Source: Myxococcales bacterium (GTDB lineage: Bacteria > Myxococcota_A > Polyangia > Palsa-1104 > JAEUJZ01). From it: DNA of 64,000 bases. The notes under the pieces were generated by a model. The model saw nothing but the letters and a program-made list of their open reading frames with translations. It ran no database searches and was not told the DNA's origin. This document shows positions 45,443-56,290 of the stretch, piece after piece; position 1 is the first letter of the stretch; each line of letters begins with the position of its first letter. Position numbers and translations under genes: made by a program. The stretch is taken from contig JAEUKA010000024.1 in the NCBI GenBank assembly GCA_016794465.1, positions 71,511 to 135,510 on the forward strand, written 5' to 3'.

Positions 45443-48400
45443 CGAAGCTCTCCCTTCACAATCCGATTGCAGTCCTGATGGTCAGTCTGGCGCTCATCAT
45501 CTTTGCGTCCGTGATCGTGCCGCGCATGAGCGTTGACACCTTTCCCGAGCTGACCCCGCCGGTGCTGGTGGTCGGTACGATGGCTCCCGGTCTAGGGCCC
45601 AAAGATGTCGAAAAGACGATCACCTGGCGCATCGAAAAATATGTCAGCGCCACGCCGGGTGTGGATCACGTCCAGAGTGTCTCGCGCAATGATCTGTCGG
45701 TTGTGTATGTGTGGCTCAAGTGGGGGACGGATCTGAACTCGGCGCAGGTGTTGGTGCAGCAGCAGGTTGCGTTTGCGATGGCGGCGGTTCCCAAGTCGCT
45801 CGGGGTGCTGCCGCCGTTTGTGCTGCAGTACGATCCGTCGAATGCGCCGGTGATTCAGATTGCGGTGTCGGGAGAGTCGTTCACCGGACCGCAGCTGTAT
45901 GACTATGCGCAGAACGTCATCGAGCCGGTGATCGAGGGAATTCCCGGTGTCGCGAGTGCCTCTCCCAACGGGGGTCGGCAGCGGCAGATCAATGTGATTG
46001 TCGATCCGGTGAGCGCGCAGGCCCGCGGGCTTACGTCCGCCGATGTGGTGGCCGCTGTGTCGCAGACCAATGCGCTGCTGCCGTCGGGAAAGTTTCTCAC
46101 CGAAGGCTTTGACGCCAACGTCTATACCAACGCCGTTCCGGATCGGGTGAAGCTGATCGGGGATGCGGTCGTGAAGCTCAAGAACGGAAAGCCGGTGCTG
46201 CTGCGCGACCTGGCGCGGGTCGAAGATGGCGGGGCTCCCGAGACGCAAGCGGTGGCCGTGGATGGACAGCAAGCGGTGTATCTAAATGTCCTGCGAGTGC
46301 CGGGCGGCAACACGATTGCGATTGTCGATGCGGTCAAGCAAGCAATCTTGGACATGCAGAAGACGCTGCCGGCAGGAATGAAAGCGCGCGCGATCTTCGA
46401 CCAGTCTACGTTCGTGCGGCAGAGCTATGACGGACTGCGAAAAGAAGTCTTTCAAGCGCTTCTTTTGGTCGCACTGGTGATCCTGTTGTTTTTGCAGAAC
46501 GTGCGCGCGGTGCTGGTGGCGCTGATTGCGATTCCGATTGCGTTTGCGACGATTCTGTTGGTCCTGTACGCGACGGGGCAGACCCTGAACGCGTTTACTC
46601 TGGGAGGCCTGACGCTGGCGATGGGGCCGCTGGTCGATATTTCGGTGGTGGTCCTGGAATCGGTACACAGAAAGCGTCACGCGGGCCAAGGAGAAGCAGA
46701 GTCCGCTCTGCATGGCACAAATGCTGTTGCGCTGCCCGCGCTGGCGGCCACGCTGACCACGATCGCGGTGCTGATTCCGGTACTGCTGCTGTATGGTCTG
46801 GCCAAGAAGCTGTTCTCTCCGCTGGCGCTGACCGTCGCGGTGGGAATGCTGGCGGGATATTTCATCAGCATGACCATTACTCCGGTGGCGTGCCGGTATT
46901 TGCTGGGTGATCCGCATCGCAAGCCCGGTCCGCTGGCGCGCCGCGTGGAAGCTGCGATTGCCTGGGTGGCCGATCGTTATGCGGCGCTGCTGCGGGCGGT
47001 GCTGCCGTTTCGGGTGGTGCTGATCCTCGCGGCGGTGTTGCTCATCGGCATGAGTGGCTGGTTCGCGACCCGGCTGCCCAGCACGTTCTTTCCCGAGATC
47101 GACGAGAGTATGGAGCGGATCTACGTCAAGCTGGCGCCCGGAACCTCGCTGCCGCAGGCCTCCCAGCGCATCCGCGAGATGGGCGAAACCCTGCGCAGAG
47201 AGCTTCCGGAAGGAACGGTTTCGCTGGTGCTGTCCAACGTTGGGAGTCCCCAGAATGCGCGCGCCGCGATGAACAGTCCCAACGCCGGTCCGCACATGGG
47301 CTTTATCCGCCTGGAGCTCTCGGATGCGGAACATCGCGGACCTTCCCAGCGCGAGCTGGCCGACCGTGCCCGCGCCATCTTGACCAGTCGCTATCCTGGC
47401 GTGGACTTTCTACAGTGGCCCGGCGGACTGGTCGCAAGCGTGTTCTCGAACGGCTATCTGGCGCCGATTGTGATCGAGCTACAGGGTGACTCTTTGGACG
47501 AGCTAGCGGAACAGTCCCAAGCGGTGGCAGAGGTGGCGCGCGAGGTGCCCGGTATCCGCGACATCTATCCGCAGCTCCAGATTGACTATCCCGAAGTACG
47601 CATCGAAACCGAGCGCACCAAAGCCGGCCTGGTCGGAGTCACCCTGCGCGGCGCGGCCCAGGCCACGCTGGAAGCCACGCTTGGCAACATCAACAGCCCC
47701 AGTGTCTGGATCGACGGCAGCAACGGTCAATCGTATTACGTGGTCACGGCACTGGATGGAAAACAGATTCGCGATCCGGCTTCACTGACCACCGTGCCGC
47801 TGCGCATCAGTGAGTCCGGTCGAGCGATCACGCTGGGAACGTATGGACAGATTCGTCGCTCGCTGGGACCGATTGCGATCGAGCGCAATCGCTTGGAGCG
47901 CGTCGCCACAGTCTTCCTACAGACCGAAGGACGAGATGTCGGCAGCGCGGCGGCAGAGCTGGAGGAGCGCCTTCATCACGATCCTCGTACTGCCAGTCTG
48001 CACTTTCGCTTCGTCGGTCAGGTCGAGCTGATGCGGACTACCTTTGCCGGTCTGGGGGTCGCGATCGCCCTGGCGGTGATGGTCGTGTTCATGATCATGG
48101 CGTCACAGTTTCAGTCGCTGCGGCTGCCGCTCATCATGCTGTTTACGATTCCGGTTTCGCTGATCGGAATTGTCTTGGCACTGCTGTCTGCCGGACAGGG
48201 GTTTTCGATCACGGCGCTGATGGGAATGCTCATGGTCGTCGGCATTGCGGTGTCAAACGGAATCCTGTTGGTCGATGCCGCGAACCGATTCCTTCAGGAA
48301 GGTACCGAGATGTTTGATGCAGTTGTGCAAGCCGCGCGGGTCCGCTTCATTCCCATCGCCATGACCAGCCTGGCCACCATCACCGGACTCCTTCCCACTG

Positions 48401-48570
48401 CCATGGGTCTAGAAAAAGCGGCAGCATCAAATCGTCCGCTCGCTCTGGCTGTCGTCGGAGGACTGGCTTCCTCGACCCTGCTTTCGCTGTTTCTGATTCC
48501 CGCTCTGTTTACGCTGCTTGCTCGCCCAAAGGCAGTCAGCGCACTCCCGTCAGCGTCTCAAGTGCAGTAG
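45439..48570 (+). CDS. RND-family inner-membrane efflux permease
   Basis: A 1043-aa proton-driven pump of the AcrB/CusA superfamily. Twelve transmembrane segments group as one N-terminal helix (8-28), about 330-520, one near 540 and about 855-1020, with two large periplasmic loops. TM4 carries the proton-relay motif as [13 protein letters not shown]: the first Asp of the AcrB DD pair is present, the second is Ile, as in some metal- and HAE-type pumps with a single Asp. AcrB-type family motifs in [10 protein letters not shown] and [10 protein letters not shown] suggest a divergent subfamily. The substrate (drug, solvent or metal) cannot be inferred. Translationally coupled to the adaptor gene. 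Confidence 0.93.
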   Translation: MTKLSLHNPIAVLMVSLALIIFASVIVPRMSVDTFPELTPPVLVVGTMAPGLGPKDVEKTITWRIEKYVSATPGVDHVQSVSRNDLSVVYVWLKWGTDLNSAQVLVQQQVAFAMAAVPKSLGVLPPFVLQYDPSNAPVIQIAVSGESFTGPQLYDYAQNVIEPVIEGIPGVASASPNGGRQRQINVIVDPVSAQARGLTSADVVAAVSQTNALLPSGKFLTEGFDANVYTNAVPDRVKLIGDAVVKLKNGKPVLLRDLARVEDGGAPETQAVAVDGQQAVYLNVLRVPGGNTIAIVDAVKQAILDMQKTLPAGMKARAIFDQSTFVRQSYDGLRKEVFQALLLVALVILLFLQNVRAVLVALIAIPIAFATILLVLYATGQTLNAFTLGGLTLAMGPLVDISVVVLESVHRKRHAGQGEAESALHGTNAVALPALAATLTTIAVLIPVLLLYGLAKKLFSPLALTVAVGMLAGYFISMTITPVACRYLLGDPHRKPGPLARRVEAAIAWVADRYAALLRAVLPFRVVLILAAVLLIGMSGWFATRLPSTFFPEIDESMERIYVKLAPGTSLPQASQRIREMGETLRRELPEGTVSLVLSNVGSPQNARAAMNSPNAGPHMGFIRLELSDAEHRGPSQRELADRARAILTSRYPGVDFLQWPGGLVASVFSNGYLAPIVIELQGDSLDELAEQSQAVAEVAREVPGIRDIYPQLQIDYPEVRIETERTKAGLVGVTLRGAAQATLEATLGNINSPSVWIDGSNGQSYYVVTALDGKQIRDPASLTTVPLRISESGRAITLGTYGQIRRSLGPIAIERNRLERVATVFLQTEGRDVGSAAAELEERLHHDPRTASLHFRFVGQVELMRTTFAGLGVAIALAVMVVFMIMASQFQSLRLPLIMLFTIPVSLIGIVLALLSAGQGFSITALMGMLMVVGIAVSNGILLVDAANRFLQEGTEMFDAVVQAARVRFIPIAMTSLATITGLLPTAMGLEKAAASNRPLALAVVGGLASSTLLSLFLIPALFTLLARPKAVSALPSASQVQ

Positions 48571-48644
48571 CGCTTGTGCTCCGTTCTGTATCGAACGCGG
48601 GCATGTGCTACCGTCGGCTTACAACCATCCGCTTGAGGTTAGGA

Positions 48645-49109
48645 ATGAACAGGAATTTATTCACGCTGGCGATGACGCTGGGAACCCTCCTTGCCGCTCC
48701 GGTGCGGGCCGAAGAAATCGGGAGTGTGTCCACCGTCTTCAAGATGCTCGGCCCCAACGACAAGATCGTGATCGAAGCGTTCGATGATCCCAAAGTCGAA
48801 GGAGTCACTTGCTATCTGTCCCGTGCCAAGCGCGGCGGAATCAAGGGAGGACTCGGTGTAGCGACGGATACCTCTGACGCCTCGATTGCTTGTCGGCAAG
48901 TGGGACCGATCAAGCTCAAGACTCCGTTTCAAGATGGCGAGGTGGTCTTTCAGAAAGATACCTCGGTGCTGTTTAAGACCATGCAGGTGGTGCGATTCCA
49001 CGACAAGAAGCGCGACGTGCTGATCTATCTGGTCTATTCAGACAAGCTCGTCGATGGCTCGCCCAAGAACTCTGTGACTGCGGTTCCCATCAAGAGCACC
49101 GGGCCATAA
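48645..49109 (+). CDS. creA: CreA-family periplasmic protein
   Basis: A 154-aa protein with a signal peptide (about 1-22) and the CreA pattern: [63 protein letters not shown] with the family's two cysteines, then [20 protein letters not shown]. The family is conserved in proteobacteria but its function is unknown. ATG 48645 follows AGGTTAGGA; an earlier ATG at 48576 would put 23 residues before the signal. It lies 74 bp after the RND gene and may share its transcript, and is convergent with the kinase gene. Confidence 0.85.
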   Translation: MNRNLFTLAMTLGTLLAAPVRAEEIGSVSTVFKMLGPNDKIVIEAFDDPKVEGVTCYLSRAKRGGIKGGLGVATDTSDASIACRQVGPIKLKTPFQDGEVVFQKDTSVLFKTMQVVRFHDKKRDVLIYLVYSDKLVDGSPKNSVTAVPIKSTGP

Positions 49110-49127
49110 CCCAAGCGCCCGGGGGAA

Positions 49128-51830
49128 CTAGTCCAGCGTCTCGATCTCGTCGCCCTCAAAGGTCAGCGAGGGATCGACGTGCTTGCCGAAGCCCTTGGGG
49201 CCATCGCCCTTGTCGGTGTCCTCGGCAAACTCACTGTCCGAATCCAGCCCCATGTCAGCGAGCGAAGTTCCTCTCACCGGCGTCGGCAGGTCATCGTCTA
49301 GCTCTGCAGAGCCGGTCGGCGGATCGCGCTCCTCGGTCTGCATCGTGTGCTCGAGAGGATCGAACTTCTGACCGGACGCGGGCGTCTCGGAACGGGGCGC
49401 GGGTCGCTCGGGCAGCGCACTCCGAGGCAGGACCACCGGCAGCGAGCCACCACGCGCCAGCATCGTACTGTCAAGATGAGGCAGCGCTTCCCACTCGTCT
49501 TCACCCGGCGGCTGCACAGCGGCAACGCGACCAGGGGCGGGGGCAGCGGGCTTGGCTTCGGGTGTAGGAGGCTTCGCAAGCGGCGGCTGGGTCTGGTGAC
49601 GGCCCACCATCGGCTGCAGTCCGGTCGGACGAGCCGTCGGTGACGCCGCCCGCAGGGAAGGTGCCAGCGCCGGGGGTGCAAGGGCCGGAGCCGGAGGACT
49701 CTTGAACGGTGGAGGTGGCGGACTCTTGGCCGACGGTGTGAGCGCCGGCAGCGGCAGCCCCATCGGCGCTTGCGCTCCCGTCGCACTTCTTGGCGGCATC
49801 ACCGGCTTGGCCGGCGGTGGGAGCGGCGGCGGCGGACTCTTGACCGAGGGTGGAACTGCTGGCAGCGGCAGCCCCATCGGCGCTTGCGCTCCCGTCGCAC
49901 TTCTTGGCGGCACTGCAATCGGCGCTTGCGCTCCCGTCGCACTTCTTGGTGGCACCGCTACCGGCGCATGCGCCCCAGTCCCTTGCCGCATCGCACCCAG
50001 GTGGGCCGACGAGGGGTCCATCGAGACATCCTCTATCGCCGACGGCTCAATCGGGCTCCAGTCGAGGTATTCCGTCGCTGCGTCATGAAAGTCCGAGTCG
50101 AGCGGTTGCAGCTGAATCGAGGGCGCGCGCGCTTTTCCCGACGGAACCGGCGCTGACGCAGGGACCGGGGTCGGAGCACTCTTGATGGCCGTCGCCAGCT
50201 CGGAGCTCTTTCGGGCCAGGAGCTGCTGGAGCTCCGCCGGCAAGCTGCGCGCGTCGAGAATCTGCGTGGCCTGCTCATGAAACTCCGAGACTTTGGCAGC
50301 TGGCTGCGGCGCGGGACTCTGCGCTTTCTGCGGCATCAGCTTCATAAAGTCGATCTGATCCCGAGAGAGCACCCGCGTCTCTTCGGCGTGAAACTGCTCA
50401 TTTCTCGGCGGCGACGCCATCGGACCAGCAGGACGCTTTTCCAGCACCACGTCGCGCTGGATGATCACCGTCTCAAAGCCGCTCTCCCCGTTCGGCTGCG
50501 AGTCGCCAAACATCGGCAGCTGCGGGACTGCCACCGACGGCTTGTTGCCACGCGGCATGGTCTGCGCCGACGGCTGCCACCCCGGCTGACCAGGGTTCGG
50601 CATCACCGACGTGGCCAGCCCAGCAGCCTCGAAGCGCGGCTTTTCGCCAGTCTGCAGCGTATCAAAGTCCATCGTTCCCGGCATGCTCACCGACGCGAGC
50701 ACCCGCATCTGATTCGGACTCGGGCCGGTCGGCGTATTCGGCAGCGGATCGGCCACATCTTGCCGCCCAAATGCCGCCGTAAACTGGGTGTACTCCGCGT
50801 CGGGACCCAGCACATCCGCGAGCAGGTTCTGCCCGACGTTGTCATCGAACTGCGAGGCATCGATGACAAACTCCGCCATCGCCGCCCGCTCTTTTTCAAT
50901 CTCGCGCGCAAACATGGTGTGCATGCAGCGGAGCAGCGACGACTGATTGGTGTTCGGATAGTGATACTGCAGGAACGTCCCCAGCGCCTCGGCAAACTCT
51001 TGGCCGTTTTCCCAGCGCTTTTTCTCTTGGCGCTCCATCGCTTTGTCGATGATGCGCTCAAGCTCGGGGTGGATGTTCGGTCGCAGCTCCCGCAGGGGCC
51101 GCTTGCGCGCGTCGCGCACCGCAAACAGCAGCTCAATCTCCGTCTGAGCGGTAAACGGTGCCTGCAGCGCCAGCATCTCGTACAGCAGCGTCCCGAGCGA
51201 AAACAGGTCCGAGCGATTGTTCAGCTGCCGACCCATCGCCTGCTCGGGCGACATGTACTTGACCTTGCCCTTGATGACGCCGGTCCGGGTCTGCTGCCGC
51301 GCGCCTTCGGCCTTGGCGATCCCAAAGTCACACAGCTTGACATCGCCGCCATACGACAGCAGCACGTTCGAGGGAGACACGTCGCGGTGGACAATGTGCA
51401 GCGGTGTGCCGTCACGGTCGGTCTGCTCGAACGCAAAGTGCAGCCCCAGCGCAACCTGCATGCCGATGTAGGCAATCAGGTCTTCGGCGAGCCACTCTTG
51501 GTTCTGGCGCGCCCGCTCGAGGAGCGCCCGCATGTCCTTGCCCTCGACGTACTCCATTGCGATGAAGTACTCGCTGCCGACTTTCGAGAACTCGTAGACG
51601 CGGGCAATGTTGGGATGCTTGAGCAGCGCCGTCAGTCGCGCCTCGTCGATGAGCATCTGGATGAACTCATCGTCTTCGCACAGGTGAGCCAGCACCCGCT
51701 TGACCGCGACGAGAAGCTCTTTGCCTTGGGCGTCACGGGTCTTGGCCCGGAAGATCTCGGCCATGCCGCCAAACGCGACACGGTCAAGCAGGTAATAGCG
51801 GCCCAGTTGTTGCGCTTGCTGAATCGGCAT
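49128..51830 (-). CDS. Ser/Thr protein kinase with long Pro-rich tail
   Basis: A 900-aa Hanks-type kinase. The N-terminal kinase domain (about 10-290) has a glycine loop (VAFGGMAEIF), ATP Lys44 in AVKRV, HRDVSPSN (148-155) and DFG (168-170), with YMSPEQ as the activation-segment end. No transmembrane segment is seen, so it is cytoplasmic. The rest is disordered: Pro/Ala/Ser with tandem ATGAQAP(I/M)xxPPRS repeats of 14 residues (42 bp, about 615-680) and an acidic end (SEFAEDTDKGD, FEGDEIETLD). Such tails recruit substrates or self-assemble; kinases like this are abundant in Myxococcota. Target unknown. Confidence 0.95.
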   Translation of the reverse strand: MPIQQAQQLGRYYLLDRVAFGGMAEIFRAKTRDAQGKELLVAVKRVLAHLCEDDEFIQMLIDEARLTALLKHPNIARVYEFSKVGSEYFIAMEYVEGKDMRALLERARQNQEWLAEDLIAYIGMQVALGLHFAFEQTDRDGTPLHIVHRDVSPSNVLLSYGGDVKLCDFGIAKAEGARQQTRTGVIKGKVKYMSPEQAMGRQLNNRSDLFSLGTLLYEMLALQAPFTAQTEIELLFAVRDARKRPLRELRPNIHPELERIIDKAMERQEKKRWENGQEFAEALGTFLQYHYPNTNQSSLLRCMHTMFAREIEKERAAMAEFVIDASQFDDNVGQNLLADVLGPDAEYTQFTAAFGRQDVADPLPNTPTGPSPNQMRVLASVSMPGTMDFDTLQTGEKPRFEAAGLATSVMPNPGQPGWQPSAQTMPRGNKPSVAVPQLPMFGDSQPNGESGFETVIIQRDVVLEKRPAGPMASPPRNEQFHAEETRVLSRDQIDFMKLMPQKAQSPAPQPAAKVSEFHEQATQILDARSLPAELQQLLARKSSELATAIKSAPTPVPASAPVPSGKARAPSIQLQPLDSDFHDAATEYLDWSPIEPSAIEDVSMDPSSAHLGAMRQGTGAHAPVAVPPRSATGAQAPIAVPPRSATGAQAPMGLPLPAVPPSVKSPPPPLPPPAKPVMPPRSATGAQAPMGLPLPALTPSAKSPPPPPFKSPPAPALAPPALAPSLRAASPTARPTGLQPMVGRHQTQPPLAKPPTPEAKPAAPAPGRVAAVQPPGEDEWEALPHLDSTMLARGGSLPVVLPRSALPERPAPRSETPASGQKFDPLEHTMQTEERDPPTGSAELDDDLPTPVRGTSLADMGLDSDSEFAEDTDKGDGPKGFGKHVDPSLTFEGDEIETLD

Positions 51831-52009
51831 CGACGTTCCAGCCTCAGTGAGCGACGGGTTTTTGGTTCACCGCTCCCGTGCCAAGCTCAGACGGTAGCAC
51901 CGAGTTAGCTGGCGATGCAATGCGGAATACCACCCACCTCCATCGGCAACGGCAGCCGACCGCAGCCGACGCTGGACCACCGGCCCTACCCGACGCTGAG
52001 CTGTCCTCC

Positions 52010-53395
52010 TTACAAGGTCGGCGTCGTCGCTAGAACCAGCGCCGGAACCGCCATCGTGCTCGCCGCCCGCGACTCCACCAGCAGATGCGCGGTCACCGAG
52101 CTCTTGCTGGCGACATCACCCGACAGGACCAGCGTCACCACCTGATCTTGCGCCCAGCCGGCTGCCGTCGCGTCAAACTCGATGTCCCACGACAGGCCAC
52201 TGCTTTGCCCGTCGCGCAGTCGCAGCGTTCGTCGCTTCAGCTCGCCAAGCTTGGGCACCGTCGCAGTGCCGTAGGAAAGCGCGCTCACCATCGCATCATC
52301 CCCGTCGAGCAGATAGCACGAGTCCAGGCCTTCGACCAAGTTCACCACCCGCCACACCGTCTGCGGCGCACGCTCGGGCCGAGGCAGCGCCAACAGTCGG
52401 GGCAGCTTTCGCGTACCGTGCAGGAGCAGCAGCCACTGCCGTCCCGGCCACAGCCGCAGCGTCCCGTTCCACAGCGCCAGTCCCGACTCAGAAAGCGACA
52501 GGGTGTGCAGGCCCGCCGCCAGTGCTGCCAGGGGCGTCCCGCTCTGGTAGGCGACAGGACCCCACAGTGTTCCCGATGTCGTCTTGGCGCTCACACCGGG
52601 CAGCTCTGAGGAGGCGTGAAACAGATAGATCTGACCCTCGGGAGCACCCGGCGCCGGCTCGATCGGCAGCTGGCGCACCGTCCCGCTCGCTTCATCGAAG
52701 GCCAGCAGTCCGAACGCGTCGGCGGCTTCCGCCAGTGGGTCCGTCTCGCCCAGCGCAACCAGCGTCGAGGTCGAGCCGAGCGGCAGTCCATCTGGAATCG
52801 TCACCTCAAGCAGCGCGCGCTGGTCTTGTGGCGCTCGCAGCAGGAGCTTCCCGTCGCTGCCAAGCGCAGTTCCAAGCGACGAATAGGCCGACACTGCGCC
52901 CGCTGCAATGCCGTCCAGCAAGACCTCGCCCGTCGGTCCAGCCAGCGCCAGCGGCGGTGCATCGGCGGCCAGGTGAAGGACCCGCAGCCGCGCTTGCTTG
53001 GGGTCGCGCAGCCCGAGCGAATACGCCGACAAGCCCTGCCGCACCCTGCCGCTACTCAGGCCGGGCAGTACATGGGCGACGAGCAGCGTCTCACTCCCCG
53101 GGAGCAGCAGCAGGCCACTCGTATACGGCGCCAGACCCTCACCGTCGAGAGATAGCGGATACTGTCCGGCAGCAAGCTCCAGTCGTGGACCGACCTCACG
53201 CTTGCCGACGACTGCCTGCACCTTCTGCGACAGCGACAGCGCAAGCTGCGGCACCGGACTGCTGCCGACGAGAAAATGGACAAAGGCACTCTTTTCCGGC
53301 GGCGGCTCCGACGACAGGTTCGGGCTCTGATACGGCGCAGGCTCACACGCGACACCCAGCACAACCATCATCAGCAGCAGTCGAGTCATGCGCAT
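52010..53395 (-). CDS. Lipoprotein with repeated beta-sandwich domains
   Basis: A 461-aa protein with a signal peptide and lipobox LGVAC (Cys at about residue 17). The mature chain is beta-rich with two or more repeats of a similar core (RVLHLAADAPPLALAGPTGEVLLDGIAAGAVSAYSSL; QIYLFHASSELPG; WRVVNLVEGLDSCYLLDGD) that resemble the DUF4397 type of extracellular domain. The ribosome site GAGAAGG precedes 53395. It is 16 bp downstream of nusB and so closes the riboflavin/nusB operon, though a surface lipoprotein has no obvious link to riboflavin. Confidence 0.65.
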   Translation of the reverse strand: MRMTRLLLMMVVLGVACEPAPYQSPNLSSEPPPEKSAFVHFLVGSSPVPQLALSLSQKVQAVVGKREVGPRLELAAGQYPLSLDGEGLAPYTSGLLLLPGSETLLVAHVLPGLSSGRVRQGLSAYSLGLRDPKQARLRVLHLAADAPPLALAGPTGEVLLDGIAAGAVSAYSSLGTALGSDGKLLLRAPQDQRALLEVTIPDGLPLGSTSTLVALGETDPLAEAADAFGLLAFDEASGTVRQLPIEPAPGAPEGQIYLFHASSELPGVSAKTTSGTLWGPVAYQSGTPLAALAAGLHTLSLSESGLALWNGTLRLWPGRQWLLLLHGTRKLPRLLALPRPERAPQTVWRVVNLVEGLDSCYLLDGDDAMVSALSYGTATVPKLGELKRRTLRLRDGQSSGLSWDIEFDATAAGWAQDQVVTLVLSGDVASKSSVTAHLLVESRAASTMAVPALVLATTPTL

Positions 53396-53411
53396 CGGCC
53401 TTCTCTGGTGG

Positions 53412-53924
53412 TCAGGTGGGGACGTGGGTATCACTCGCCGTGGTGGGCATTGGCTCGTCGCCACGACCCAGCTCTTCGGCCATCCGATCGAGGACGCCAT
53501 TGACGAAAGATGCCGAATCACTTGACCCGTAGCGACGGGCGATCTCGATCGCCTCGCTGAGCACCGCCCGCACCGGTACCTCGGGACAGCTCATCAGCTC
53601 GAAGCCGGCCAGCCGCAGGATGTTGCGATCCGGCACCGCCATCCGAGTCAGCCGCCAGTTGCGCGAGCAGCGTCCGATCAGCGTATCAATGTCAACCTGC
53701 GCGCGACGCACCCCTGACACCAGCGTCTCGACGAACAAGCGCTGCTCCGCCGGTGTCGCCCGACCACTGCCGCTGGTCGTCGACTCTCCATCGTCGCCGA
53801 GCAGGTGCGAATAATAGAGCAGCGTCGCCTGACCGACGGACAGCTCGGGCTGCCGTTCCATCGTACAGAGGATCTGCATGGCACTCTCGCGAGCCCGACG
53901 ACGGCTACCGCTTGGTTGAGACAT
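53412..53924 (-). CDS. nusB: Transcription antitermination factor NusB
   Basis: A 170-aa helical RNA-binding protein that acts with NusE (S10) on rRNA boxA sites. Visible are [21 protein letters not shown] at the N-terminus, [46 protein letters not shown] in the centre and [25 protein letters not shown] near the end. The C-terminal 15 residues are an extra Pro/Thr tail. Its start overlaps the end of ribH by 20 bp, the common ribH-nusB arrangement. Confidence 0.95.
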   Translation of the reverse strand: MSQPSGSRRRARESAMQILCTMERQPELSVGQATLLYYSHLLGDDGESTTSGSGRATPAEQRLFVETLVSGVRRAQVDIDTLIGRCSRNWRLTRMAVPDRNILRLAGFELMSCPEVPVRAVLSEAIEIARRYGSSDSASFVNGVLDRMAEELGRGDEPMPTTASDTHVPT

Positions 53925-54417
53925 GGTCCTCGCCTAACTTCCGAAACAGCGAGATCATCTCGAGCGCCGTCATGGCAGCGTCGGCGCCTTTGTTGCCAGC
54001 TTTGGTACCAGCACGCTCGACGGCTTGCTCGATGGTGTCGGTGGTCAGGACGCCGAAGATGACCGGGATCTTGGCCTGCGACGCGACCTGGGCAATGCCT
54101 TTGCTCGACTCGGCTGCGACGTAGTCAAAGTGCGGCGTCGAGCCACGAATGACCGCGCCGAGGCAGATGACGGCATCGAACTTCTGACTATCGACGCAGC
54201 GACGCGCGACGGCTGGAAGCTCAAACGCGCCAGGGCAGCGCACGACGGTGATGCTGGCAGGACTGCCGCCGGTGCGACGCAGGGTGTCGACGGCGCCATC
54301 GACGAGTCGCTCGACGATGAAGCTGTTGAAGCGGCTGGCGACAATGGCCACCCGCACCTGCGACGCATCCAGCGAGCCCGAGACTTCGCTGACCTTGGTG
54401 ATTTCTTCGCTAGACAT
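53905..54417 (-). CDS. ribH: 6,7-dimethyl-8-ribityllumazine synthase
   Basis: A 170-aa enzyme that condenses 5-amino-6-ribitylaminouracil with 3,4-dihydroxybutanone phosphate, the penultimate riboflavin step. Family motifs: [20 protein letters not shown] (about 23-42), [13 protein letters not shown] (about 60-72), [24 protein letters not shown] (about 85-108) with the catalytic His, and [19 protein letters not shown]. The first 20 residues are a variable tail. Gene order ribBX-ribH-nusB; 46 bp after the ribBX stop. Confidence 0.97.
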   Translation of the reverse strand: MSSEEITKVSEVSGSLDASQVRVAIVASRFNSFIVERLVDGAVDTLRRTGGSPASITVVRCPGAFELPAVARRCVDSQKFDAVICLGAVIRGSTPHFDYVAAESSKGIAQVASQAKIPVIFGVLTTDTIEQAVERAGTKAGNKGADAAMTALEMISLFRKLGEDHVSTKR

Positions 54418-54463
54418 ACGCTGTCCTCTCGAATCGTTCGTGGAAATGAAGCGCGGTCGGCTG

Positions 54464-55624
54464 CTACGGCAGCTTGGGCAGGAGCGGGATGCTCTCGACG
54501 AGCTTTAGCCCATGCCCAGTCAGACCGGCAATCTTCTTCGGGTTGTTGGTGAGCAGCCGCATCGCCTGGACCCCCAGCTCGCGCAGGACCTGCGCCCCGA
54601 GTCCGAAGTCGCGCAGCTTACTTCCCGACGAGCCCACATCGCCCCGCCGCAGAAGATGCGCCCGCAGATCGTCGCGCACGTTGAAGCGCCCCGTCGGAAA
54701 GACATAGAGCAGCACGCCTCGACCCGCCGCGTCGATGATCCGCAGCGCCGCCTGAAGCTGAGCACCACTGTCGCAGCCGAGCGCACCAAACACGTCGCCG
54801 GGCAGGCTGGCGGTCTGCACCCGCGTCAGCACCGGCTCGTCGGTCTGTAGGTTGCCGAGCCACAGCGCCAGATACTCCGTCGGCTCGATCGCGGTCCGAA
54901 ACAGTGCGCCCGAGAACGTCTTGGCTTTGACGCCATCAATGGTCGGCGTCAGCTCGAACTCTTCGATTTTCTCGACGAGTGACTCGGTCTGCAGGCGATG
55001 CTCGATGATGTCGGCGATGGAGAGGACCAGCAGCCCATGGACCTCGGCGAAGCGCAGCAGGTCAGGCATCCGCGCCATCGTGCCGTCGTCGTTCATGATC
55101 TCACAGATCACCGCCGCCGGAGTCAGTCCCGCCAGCCGCAGCAGATCGACCGAGCCCTCGGTGTGCCCGGTACGAACCAGGGTGCCGCCACGCTTGGCCC
55201 GCAGCGGAAAGATGTGCCCCGGAGTCACCAGATCGTCGGGTCGGGCCTGTTTGGCGACGGCAGTCAGGATGGTGTGGGCACGATCCGCCGCCGAGATCCC
55301 CGAGGTCACGCCGTGCTTCGCCTCGATGCTGACGGTAAACGCGGTGCCGAGCGGTGGCCCACCGGCGCGCGAGCTCTGCAGTGGCAGCTGAAGATGATCC
55401 GCCCACTCCTCGGTCAGCGTCAGGCAGATCAGGCCGCGACCAAAGCGCGCCATGAAGTTGATCGCCTCGGGCGTCACCTTGTCGGCGGCCATGACCAGAT
55501 CGCCTTCGTTTTCGCGGTCCTCATCATCGACGAGGATCACCATCCGCCCGGCTGCAATGTCCCGGATCGCCCGCTCGACGCGCTGTCCGCGCTCGGTCTT
55601 GTTATTCTGCGCCTGCAAAACCAA
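54464..55624 (-). CDS. ribB: 3,4-dihydroxybutanone-4-phosphate synthase with degenerate GTP cyclohydrolase II domain (RibBX type)
   Basis: A 386-aa protein. The N-terminal half (about 10-210) is an intact DHBP synthase: [10 protein letters not shown] (33-42), [17 protein letters not shown] (about 103-119) and RTGHTEGS (about 151-158). The C-terminal half aligns with GTP cyclohydrolase II, but two of the three zinc cysteines are missing: the usual SECLTGD is TASLPGD (271-277) and CDCG is CDSG (284-287). The RQEGRGIGL motif has become [20 protein letters not shown] at the end is kept. GTP cyclohydrolase II activity is therefore unlikely, and a separate ribA should exist elsewhere. It overlaps ribE by 23 bp. 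Confidence 0.9.
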   Translation of the reverse strand: MVLQAQNNKTERGQRVERAIRDIAAGRMVILVDDEDRENEGDLVMAADKVTPEAINFMARFGRGLICLTLTEEWADHLQLPLQSSRAGGPPLGTAFTVSIEAKHGVTSGISAADRAHTILTAVAKQARPDDLVTPGHIFPLRAKRGGTLVRTGHTEGSVDLLRLAGLTPAAVICEIMNDDGTMARMPDLLRFAEVHGLLVLSIADIIEHRLQTESLVEKIEEFELTPTIDGVKAKTFSGALFRTAIEPTEYLALWLGNLQTDEPVLTRVQTASLPGDVFGALGCDSGAQLQAALRIIDAAGRGVLLYVFPTGRFNVRDDLRAHLLRRGDVGSSGSKLRDFGLGAQVLRELGVQAMRLLTNNPKKIAGLTGHGLKLVESIPLLPKLP

Positions 55625-56264
55625 ACTCCTTCAGCTTTTCCAGGGACAGTCCCGTCGAGCCACCGGGCAGATAGGCCGCGATCAGCTTCTCGACATGCTT
55701 GGCGATAAGGTCAACCTCAAGGTTCACCGCCGAGCCCTTGACTTTTCCCGCAAGATGTGTATGCGCCTGGGTATGCGGCACCAGCGACACCGCAAAGCCG
55801 CGCGAAGAGACTTGATTGACCGTCAAGCTGACTCCGTCGATGCAGATCGCGCCCTTTTCGACGATGTAGCGCAACAGCGCCGCCGGCGTCGCAACCAGCA
55901 GATCCCAGCTGTCACCGCGTCGCTGGCTCGCTTCGATGTGGCCGATGCCGTCGACGTGGCCAGTGACGATGTGACCACCGAGCCGATCACCGACTTGCAG
56001 CGCTCGCTCCAGGTGGACCCGTCGTCCCGTCGCCAGCTCACCGAGCGTCGAGCGGCTGCGCGTCTCGGGGCCAACTTCAACGGCAGCTTGTCCTACCGAC
56101 GACGACACGACCGTGAGACAGACGCCATCGACGGCCAGCGATGCACCGAGCGGCAGCGGCGACGAGAGCAGCTTGGCGCAGATCACCACCCGCTGCCCAC
56201 TGCCTCGCGGCAGCGGCGCAACCTCTGTGACTTGTCCGATGTCTTCGATCAAACCGGTAAACAC
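55602..56264 (-). CDS. ribE: Riboflavin synthase (alpha chain)
   Basis: A 220-aa enzyme that dismutates two lumazines to riboflavin. Two similar beta-barrel halves are seen: [15 protein letters not shown] and [15 protein letters not shown] in the first, [15 protein letters not shown] and [15 protein letters not shown] in the second, as the family requires. The C-terminal helix forms the trimer contact. It lies between ribD (26-bp gap) and ribBX (23-bp overlap). Confidence 0.97.
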   Translation of the reverse strand: MFTGLIEDIGQVTEVAPLPRGSGQRVVICAKLLSSPLPLGASLAVDGVCLTVVSSSVGQAAVEVGPETRSRSTLGELATGRRVHLERALQVGDRLGGHIVTGHVDGIGHIEASQRRGDSWDLLVATPAALLRYIVEKGAICIDGVSLTVNQVSSRGFAVSLVPHTQAHTHLAGKVKGSAVNLEVDLIAKHVEKLIAAYLPGGSTGLSLEKLKEFGFAGAE

Positions 56265-56290
56265 GCCTTGTCTCCCGTCAGAAAGCCGCG

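Noticed and set aside
50277..51908. A 543-codon plus-strand frame opposite the Ser/Thr kinase
   Set aside because: Antisense to a clear kinase domain; the product is Arg/His/Leu-rich as expected for a shadow frame, with no recognisable motif.
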